A DNA stretch of 64,000 nucleotides from Okeania sp. SIO3B5. Its GTDB lineage: Bacteria; Cyanobacteriota; Cyanobacteriia; Cyanobacteriales; Microcoleaceae. Below the pieces are notes generated by a model. That model did no database searches. It was not told the DNA's origin and saw only the letters and a program-made list of their open reading frames with translations. The position numbers and the translations under genes were made by a program. The stretch's first letter is position 1; every line of letters begins with the position of its first letter. The stretch is from the NCBI RefSeq assembly GCF_010692555.1, contig NZ_JAAHHG010000004.1, positions 1-64,000 of the forward strand, written 5' to 3'. Of this stretch, positions 58,601 through 64,000 are shown piece by piece.

Positions 58601-58955
58601 AAAAAACATCGAGGAGTAATAAGTTGCTGTTACGCCGTCGCAGTCCCCAACCGACAAAAATTGCTTCCAGGGTGTAGAGAATAAAGGCAGAGGGGTGGTG
58701 CCACAGCAAAATTGTATAGGAGCTGGAAATCGCGGCAGCGATAGTGCCCCAAGTAAACCCGTACAGTCTGACTACCAGCATGGTGAAAATACTGCCAAAT
58801 AGCCAGTCTATATGGGGAATTATGGGGATTTTGAAGTAATTCCCCAGATACCCTGCCAACAGCAGGCAGAGCAAAACAATTGTCGTTTTTAACCGATGTT
58901 GGGACTGATTTTTGTTTCTTTGTGAGTTCCATGATTCTGAAATGTTTGCTGTCAT
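55653..58955 (-). CDS. Membrane hybrid histidine kinase with repeat-derived insert
   Basis: 1100 residues. Several membrane helices form the N-terminal part (about 25-210). An extracytoplasmic dCache-like sensor (about 215-465) ends at a further helix (about 468-490). A HAMP-like linker, coiled coil and HisKA ([10 protein letters not shown]) follow. The ATPase domain has [15 protein letters not shown] and GTGLGLTI. A receiver with Asp in ITDLSMP and a helical C-terminal tail (about 1035-1100, HPt-like position) complete the chain. About 70 residues rich in Arg and Gly ([10 protein letters not shown] to VLNPQKKDK) interrupt the ATPase domain between two conserved strands; they derive from dispersed repeats but keep frame. 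AAGGA lies just before ATG 58955. The kinase is probably still active because the motif boxes are intact. Confidence 0.88.
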   Translation of the reverse strand: MTANISESWNSQRNKNQSQHRLKTTIVLLCLLLAGYLGNYFKIPIIPHIDWLFGSIFTMLVVRLYGFTWGTIAAAISSSYTILLWHHPSAFILYTLEAIFVGWGLRRRNSNLLLLDVFYWGIIGFPLLWFLYIFVAKIPPQSILFISLKNPLNQICNALIASLILTHTPIAQWFSVKKIKTHAFEQTLLNLLVAFVLLPAILLTIWNCQDATSTQEKNVLVRLEDTSKNVSSDLQNWYEHNLEKLQALASNIQDSYPFRNSSNRSQLQEIIQIAQQTVPDCRNLYIINTDGQILNSTIVKNANQNVTQLNSLTLQALFTAKQPMLSEVMMISDSPTIFQSIPIWQDDNLMGQFVAEIDVSTLKKRWLSSQSKSTQLVSLLDQQDRVITSTREELKVGKPFDRDRNGEIHRLDQNSHLWVPNIPNKAKVILWKKSFYVYKSAIDGVLPWIVAVETPVASHLVKLEGFYTKSFAILIAIAILAPLLAKPISSSLVKPLLQLANLTSNLPDKLTEHQSLQIPGSSITEIETLSSNFQLMASVLQDKFQEIQEASLELQQAKENADRANQAKSEFLANMSHELRTPLNGVLGYAQILKRSEPLTQKGQNGIDIIYQSGYHLLNLINDILDLAKIEARKLELHPTAIHLPSLLESVVEIIRIRAEQKGITFNFQVSSQLPTGVWVDEKRLRQVLINLLGNAIKFTDRGSVTFQVESIGVQEGARSQESGVRSGQTPRRRQAQAVGPRDDASRKGTPTKRGNADQERENCMGITSPNNFEHRVDGGVLNPQKKDKIRFQIEDTGVGMTPEQIEKIFLPFEQVGDSKKQAEGTGLGLTITNQIVALMQSEIQVQSVLGEGSTFCWEVELPEVENWADTLRVMQQGVIQGYEGEKRKILIIDDRWENRSVLINLLEPIGFEIIEANNGKEGIEQVLKTSPDLIITDLSMPVMNGFDFLHKLRSGTDSEGVSHPQLQNQTVLVSSASVFDIDRHKSLDAGGNDFLPKPVQAETLLELLQKYLQLDWIYDTNNTEKQNLQVVVSEIQPPETEILQQIWELAQDGELDGIIEIAEQLQDTNTTAFSQELTRLAEACEIKQLRAFIQRYLGD
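56597..56812. repeat. Dispersed repeats inserted in frame in the kinase gene
   Basis: The segment contains GACTCCTGACTCC repeats, two GCGGGGTC palindrome arms and CAAACAATTTTGAGCACC to GGTGGGGTATTAAAC, a word also found at 36452-36498. It has no stop in the kinase frame and splits FQVESIG from [10 protein letters not shown]. Confidence 0.7.
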
Positions 58956-59098
58956 TTTTTCCTTGATTAGTATTAAAATTTAGTATTAAAATAGAGTTAG
59001 AGTGAATTTTGCTAGTGCCGCTACGGGAAAGTCAAAAGTCAAAAGTCAAAAGTCAAAAGTCAAAAGCATTGATTGGTAAGGCTTTTAGGATTTTGTAA

Positions 59099-59244
59099 TA
59101 TCATGTCCGGATAATAGCGTGATAAAAAAACCTTTTCTCTTCTCACCTTTTCTTTCCTTCTGCCTCCTGCTATCCTAGATAACTAAAGCCTCCTGCCTCC
59201 TGCCTTACCTCCTCCAAAGTGTAAGTATTCAACCGGACATGATA
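59099..59244. mobile_element. MITE family B, copy B9 (146 bp)
   Basis: TATCATGTCCGG and CCGGACATGATA ends, with the duplication TAA (59096-59098 and 59245-59247). It is an uninterrupted version of the copy at 59436-59693. Confidence 0.85.
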
Positions 59245-59435
59245 TAACTGGTTAGTTATTTCTGCTTTAGACTTAGTTCCAGTTATTCTTTCATATTTTT
59301 ATATTGTATTATTTAAAATAAAGAGTTTTTTATCTTTTCCCTTATGGGTTTAATACCCATACAATCTTCCCTTCTGCCTTCTGCCTTCTGCCTCCAGCAT
59401 AGCTGCCTTCTTCAAGAGTTTAAGGAAATTGTTTA

Positions 59436-59693
59436 TATCATGTCCGGATAATAGCGTGATAAAAAACCTTTTCCCTTCTAACCTTTTCTTTCCTTCTGCC
59501 TCCTGCCTCCAGCATAGCTGCCTTACCTCCTCCAAAGTGTAATATCATGTCCGGTTGAACAGTTATAAATAAACGATGAAGGAGTCAGGAGTCAGGAGTC
59601 AGGAGTCAGTAGGGAAGAAAGAAGAAGAAGGAGAAAGTTTTTTTTATCACGCTATTATCCGGACATGATATAAGTATTCAACCGGACATGATA
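59436..59693. mobile_element. MITE family B, copy B10, with a second B element nested inside
   Basis: The outer ends are TATCATGTCCGG and CCGGACATGATA, with flanks TTA and TAA (imperfect). Inside, at 59543-59670, lies a complete 128-bp B element with its own perfect duplication TAA (59540-59542 and 59671-59673). Copy B9 preserves the unbroken sequence AAAGTGTAAGTATTC at this point. Confidence 0.85.
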
Positions 59694-59768
59694 TAATACC
59701 CATACAATCTTCCCTTCTGCCTTCTGCCTCCAGCATAGCTGCCTTCTTCAAGAGTTTAAGGAAATTGT

Positions 59769-62700
59769 TTACTGCAGGGGAAGAACGATTGTAAATTTTG
59801 TTCCTTTTCCAGGAGTTGAGGCCACATCAAGATTTCCTCCATGTTTCTGTTCAATAATTTGACGGGCGATCGCCAACCCTAAACCTGTTCCTTTCCCTAC
59901 TGCTTTAGTTGTAAATAAATGGTCAAATATCTTGGCTCGAATTTCTTCATTCATCCCCTCACCATTATCAGCAATAGAAATTTTAACTCCTTGATTTTCT
60001 ACTGAAGTTGTAATTGTAATTTGATTATTATTGGCCTCAATTTCTGCAAAACTTAAACCTATATTAAATTCGTCTAATGCATCAATAGCATTGGCTATAA
60101 TGTTCATAAAAACCTGATTTAATTGACCGGGAAAACAATCAATTTTTGGTAAATCTCCATAATTTATAATTACTTCAATAGCAGGACGTTTTTCGTTAGC
60201 CTTGAGGCGATGTTTGAGAATTAAAATTGTACTATCAATACCTTCATGAATATTAAAAGGTACTTTATAATCTCGATCTGCACGAGAAAAAGTACGCAGA
60301 GAAGTACTAATATTTTTTAGCCTCTCGCAGGCTATAGTCATAGAATCAATTATTTTAGGTAAGTCTTCTAAACTATAATCCAAATCTATTTCTTCCGCAT
60401 GGTTAACAATTTCATCGCTCTTGTTGGTCAAACTTTCTTGATATAGTTGTAAATGTTCAATAATATCTGCAATAGTAGGTTTAACTTGTTCGAGACTAGC
60501 AGAAATAAAGCCTAAAGGATTATTCATTTCATGACCTACTCCTGCCACTAAATTACCCAGTGCCGACATTTTTTCACTCTGGATAATCTGTAATTGAGCT
60601 TGTTGTAAATCATTCAATGCTTGCGCCAATGCTTGTGATTTTTGCTGTAAGGCAAGTTCAGCTTGTTTGCGTTCAGTAATATCTCGCATCACAACAACCG
60701 CACCGACTTTATTGTTCCAAGGATCGAAGATTGCTTGGCCACTTGCTAACAAAATTCTTTTAGCACCCTGCTTCGGCACAATTACCATTTCTGCATTTTC
60801 GACTATTTCTCCTTGCCAAGCACGAAACAGAGGAATTTCTGCAGTTGACAGGAGAGTTTGACCATCAGGTTGATAGAGAGCGAAGTGTTCTGCCCATTCT
60901 TCTGGCGGTAATGATTTTACTGGTAAGCCATGAAAATCACGAGTTGCTTGATTAAATAATATTAATTTACCACTAGCATCACAGACAACAATTCCATCTG
61001 TAATATTTTCAACGATCACATTTAAAAACTCTCGCTCTTTAGCTAGAGATGTTTCAGCTTTTTGAAGTTCTCGTAATGCGGTTTGTTGTTCGGTAATATC
61101 TCGTAGAATTGTTAAGCCATGCAATTTACCTTTATACATAAAAGGTACTGCTTTGACTTCAACATCAAAAAAACTACCATCTTTACGTCTACCAATTGCC
61201 TGAGTATAAAATTCTTTGCCTGCTCTTAAAGCTGTTAAATAGTTATCGAATAGATAAATATAATTTGGGTGTATAAAATCTGCTGGTGTTGTTTGGAACC
61301 ATTCTTCTTGATCGTAACCATGCATCTGATAAATAGTTGGATTAGCTGCCACTAATTTTCCTGTTTCTAAATCGCAAATTGATAACCCATCATTAACGCT
61401 TTCAAAGATACTGCGATATTCTTCTTCCTTTTGAGCAATTTCTCTAGTTTTTTCTTGCTGTTGAGCGTAGAGTTTAGCATTTTCTAAAGATATGGCTGCT
61501 TGAGCAGAAAGTAAGTTAATTACTTGCAAACGTTCAGATGTAAAGACTCCAGAAGTTAAGTTATTTTCTAAATATAAAATCCCCACTAAATTTTCCTGAT
61601 GAACCATAGGAATACAAAGCACGCTCTGGGGTTGATTTTTGAGCATATATTCTCCTATTAAACCGGGAATATTTGTTTGACAATTATTGATGAGAACTGT
61701 TTGTTGAGTATTTTTGACGTAATGGATAATTTTGATGGGAATATCTGGAGAATTATCTAATAATTGTGAAGCAAGAGTTGTTTGTATTTCCTGTTGAGAA
61801 ACTAAAGTAATTGCTTTGACTTGCCAAGTACGATCTTGAGGCAGCATCAGCACAGCTTTTTTTGCACCAGAGTTTTCAATGATAATACGAGTCAGACTGG
61901 CAATGAGTTGCTCTAATTCCAGAGAAGAGGAAATAGCTTGAGCAGCTTTAAGTACAGAAGTAAAATCCAGAATATCGGAAATCTTATTGCTGCTAGTGCT
62001 ATTAGTATAAGTTGATGATAACATCTGATTCAAACCAATAGTTTCTGTTGGCTTTAACTGGTGGCGTTGTTGTTGTAGGATGGGTTGGAGTAATTGGGGG
62101 TAAAGTTTTTCTAGCTCATCAGTTTTGGCTTTTGCTCCCCACCGAGCATAACAATAATATGCTTCTTGCATATAGCCTGCAGCCACTCTTTCTTTACTCC
62201 AATCTAAGTAAAATTTCGCGGCAAGTTCATTAGCGAGTGCTTCTTCTTGAATGTATTCGTTTTCTTTAGCTCCAGAAATAGCTTTGTCATATAGCTCAAG
62301 AGCTTTTGTTTTTTGTCCTAATACTCGGCATTTTTCCGCCTCCACCAAATCGACCTTATGTTGATAATTCATCGGAGCATAAGAAGCCCAGTTTTGCTGC
62401 ATTTGAGCTTGATTCTGTTCTACTTGCTCGAATAGTTCTGCTGTTTCCTCTGATGATGAACTCAAAATGGCTAAAGCAGTCAAAGAATCATAGAAATAAA
62501 AAGCAGGTTCACCAACAGAACCCGTGCCTACTTCAAAATAAGGTTTAATCTCAACCGCATAATTTTGAGCTGACTCAATTTCGCCAAACAGGTAGCACAA
62601 CATCAACTTCGATAAATAGAAGAAATACAACCCATATAAATCATTTGCTTCAAGCATTTGGGGCAATAATTCCGCTTCTTGAAGTGCTTCTCCAGATAAT

Positions 62701-64000
62701 TTAGTCGGATGCTCTGCAGCACCCATCAAATTCAACGTAGACTGCCAATAAAGTCGGCAGTAATTAGCCGATGTCAATTGATTGAATTGCACCAAAGCCT
62801 TGCAGAAGGTGGACATTTCCTGTTGCAAGGTGGGCAGCAGTTCATTACACCAAAAAGAATCCAGGCAAAAAATGTGAGCCGTATATCCAGCAAACTCTAC
62901 ATTTCCAATCTCTAGGGCAGTGTCATAACCTTCTCGCGTAACAGGCAGCATTGTTCGCATATGGAATTTGCGGTGCAAAATACATGAACCTACCGCAGTT
63001 GCTACTTCTGGTTGAATAGCTTTGGCATTCAGCTTAGAAATAACCTGGAGTGCTAACTGACCAAACTTGACTCCAATATCAACATTGTGAAAGAGCTTGC
63101 AACAGATCAAGCCATAACAAGAATAACTGTATGCTGAAGCAGGTGTATTTCCGTATGCAATGGATAGCTTAATTGTGGTGCAAACCAATAAGGGAAACAG
63201 AGAGGGAGTAGAAAGATAAACAGCAGGCATAATACCGTTAGCAATCTGCACGATGGCTATTTGTTTGGCATCAGTCATCTCAGGCAGTTCTGCCAAGTCT
63301 TCAATATTTCGATCGCCAATTTGTCGCTCTATCTCGGCGATCGCCTGTTGAATATCGTCTTCGGTAGGGGTTTCCGGAAAGGTAACTCCCAATTTTTGTA
63401 AGAATTGTCGGGCAATAGCAACCGCTTGTGTCAGTTTATTCTGGGAAGCACTAGCTTGAATTTTAATTCGGTAAACATTCACTCGATCTAGTAAAGAGTG
63501 TGCCTGAGTAATTACCGTTTTAATAAACTTTTCCATTGCCTCAAAGTCACTACGAAGAAAAGCCAGTTCAGCCGCCAAGTTATGAAATGCTAAACTGACT
63601 TCATATTGCTGTTGCCAAGCTTTTTCTGTGAGTAAAGATAAACCTGTTTCAGCATATTCACTACCTGCTTGATAGGCAGTGACACTTCTTGCTTTGCGAC
63701 AGGCAATTAGGTTGAGTTGGGCTAATTCTTCTCGCTCTGTTTGTTGGGTAATTAAAGAAGTTCCGTAATTTAATTGATTTACCAACTCAAAAATACGGTC
63801 AACTCTTGCTTCTGGGGAAATTTGTTGTAAAAGCAGTTGTCCTATGTTATAATGAGTCCTCTGTTTATGCTCATCAGGAATTAGGGAATAAGCCGCTTGC
63901 TGTACTCGATCGTGTAAGAATTTATATTTAGCTAATTGTTTACTGGTATTTTCATTTCCCACTGCCAAGCGATCGCTCTTTTCTCCCTGATAAAACTTAT
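59769..64000 (-). CDS. Giant HstK-family kinase, C-terminal portion (runs off the right edge)
   Basis: The frame stays open to base 64000 ([16 protein letters not shown] lies before the first TTG), so at least 1410 residues are present and the Ser/Thr kinase and ATPase parts lie outside. Seen here: [15 protein letters not shown] and the TPR-like helical region (to about 610), a GAF domain (about 640-810), two PAS domains (about 815-935 and 945-1080), and a histidine kinase core with His in [24 protein letters not shown] and GTGLGLAI. The architecture is a GAF-PAS-PAS variant of the other two giant kinases. The next downstream gene in the same direction is the hybrid kinase, about 800 bp of MITEs away. 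Confidence 0.9.
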   Translation of the reverse strand, partial: KFYQGEKSDRLAVGNENTSKQLAKYKFLHDRVQQAAYSLIPDEHKQRTHYNIGQLLLQQISPEARVDRIFELVNQLNYGTSLITQQTEREELAQLNLIACRKARSVTAYQAGSEYAETGLSLLTEKAWQQQYEVSLAFHNLAAELAFLRSDFEAMEKFIKTVITQAHSLLDRVNVYRIKIQASASQNKLTQAVAIARQFLQKLGVTFPETPTEDDIQQAIAEIERQIGDRNIEDLAELPEMTDAKQIAIVQIANGIMPAVYLSTPSLFPLLVCTTIKLSIAYGNTPASAYSYSCYGLICCKLFHNVDIGVKFGQLALQVISKLNAKAIQPEVATAVGSCILHRKFHMRTMLPVTREGYDTALEIGNVEFAGYTAHIFCLDSFWCNELLPTLQQEMSTFCKALVQFNQLTSANYCRLYWQSTLNLMGAAEHPTKLSGEALQEAELLPQMLEANDLYGLYFFYLSKLMLCYLFGEIESAQNYAVEIKPYFEVGTGSVGEPAFYFYDSLTALAILSSSSEETAELFEQVEQNQAQMQQNWASYAPMNYQHKVDLVEAEKCRVLGQKTKALELYDKAISGAKENEYIQEEALANELAAKFYLDWSKERVAAGYMQEAYYCYARWGAKAKTDELEKLYPQLLQPILQQQRHQLKPTETIGLNQMLSSTYTNSTSSNKISDILDFTSVLKAAQAISSSLELEQLIASLTRIIIENSGAKKAVLMLPQDRTWQVKAITLVSQQEIQTTLASQLLDNSPDIPIKIIHYVKNTQQTVLINNCQTNIPGLIGEYMLKNQPQSVLCIPMVHQENLVGILYLENNLTSGVFTSERLQVINLLSAQAAISLENAKLYAQQQEKTREIAQKEEEYRSIFESVNDGLSICDLETGKLVAANPTIYQMHGYDQEEWFQTTPADFIHPNYIYLFDNYLTALRAGKEFYTQAIGRRKDGSFFDVEVKAVPFMYKGKLHGLTILRDITEQQTALRELQKAETSLAKEREFLNVIVENITDGIVVCDASGKLILFNQATRDFHGLPVKSLPPEEWAEHFALYQPDGQTLLSTAEIPLFRAWQGEIVENAEMVIVPKQGAKRILLASGQAIFDPWNNKVGAVVVMRDITERKQAELALQQKSQALAQALNDLQQAQLQIIQSEKMSALGNLVAGVGHEMNNPLGFISASLEQVKPTIADIIEHLQLYQESLTNKSDEIVNHAEEIDLDYSLEDLPKIIDSMTIACERLKNISTSLRTFSRADRDYKVPFNIHEGIDSTILILKHRLKANEKRPAIEVIINYGDLPKIDCFPGQLNQVFMNIIANAIDALDEFNIGLSFAEIEANNNQITITTSVENQGVKISIADNGEGMNEEIRAKIFDHLFTTKAVGKGTGLGLAIARQIIEQKHGGNLDVASTPGKGTKFTIVLPLQ

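Larger units (their letters stand above)
58956..59768. other. MITE cluster upstream of the hybrid kinase
   Basis: No gene is visible. It holds an AAAAGTC minisatellite (about 59030-59066), family B MITEs at 59099-59244 and 59436-59693 (the latter hosting another at 59543-59670) and two copies of the block CCCATACAATCTTCCC..TAAGGAAATTGTTTA (about 59355-59434 and 59698-59771). Confidence 0.65.

Overview
The window looks like chromosome of a filamentous, repeat-rich cyanobacterium (Oscillatoriales/Coleofasciculales-like). The grounds are low GC, many GCGATCGC (HIP1-type) sites, giant Ser/Thr-kinase/His-kinase hybrids of the Anabaena HstK type, AAA_35-type ATPases, bacterial dynamin-like proteins and a very large load of small palindromic repeats and MITEs. 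I saw no tRNA, rRNA or CRISPR array.

Layout: (1) 1-4.7 kb: a decayed dynamin-like GTPase fragment, then two intact dynamin-family GTPases. (2) 5.1-7.3 kb: an NHLM-type peptide-exporter ABC protein on the minus strand. (3) 7.4-11.3 kb: a graveyard of tnpB (IS200/IS605/IS607) remnants pierced by dispersed repeats, with a MauE/thioredoxin-like membrane protein among them. (4) 11.3-17.0 kb, all minus strand: a secreted protein, a class I glutamine amidotransferase, an AurF-like diiron oxygenase and a large beta-propeller surface protein. (5) 17.7-25.1 kb: a compact plus-strand four-gene set, AAA_35 ATPase / AAA_35-HEPN-like-dynamin fusion / TRAFAC-like GTPase / unknown partner. This is the best candidate for a little-described NTP-driven (conflict or membrane-remodelling) system. 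(6) 27-29.4 kb: a response regulator followed by a response regulator-PAS-adenylate cyclase. (7) 30.5-64 kb: signalling island with three giant HstK-family kinases (one running off the right edge), a membrane hybrid histidine kinase and a response regulator-histidine kinase. They enclose a tandem pair of 49-residue-repeat beta-helix membrane proteins and a decapitated exporter ATPase.

Between genes the window is dominated by small non-autonomous elements whose boundaries can be read directly. Family A has GGGCTTGCTGA ends and 6-bp target duplications. Families B and C have TATCATGTCCGG or TATCAAATCCGG ends and 3-bp TNA duplications (8 of 10 complete copies perfect). Family D has AGCGCTTTTCA ends and TA duplications. 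Several are nested, and one supplies the stop codon of the last gene of the four-gene system. Minisatellites (CT-, GAAGG- and GGCAG-rich) fill most remaining gaps. Functional statements come from motif recognition only; no database search was possible.
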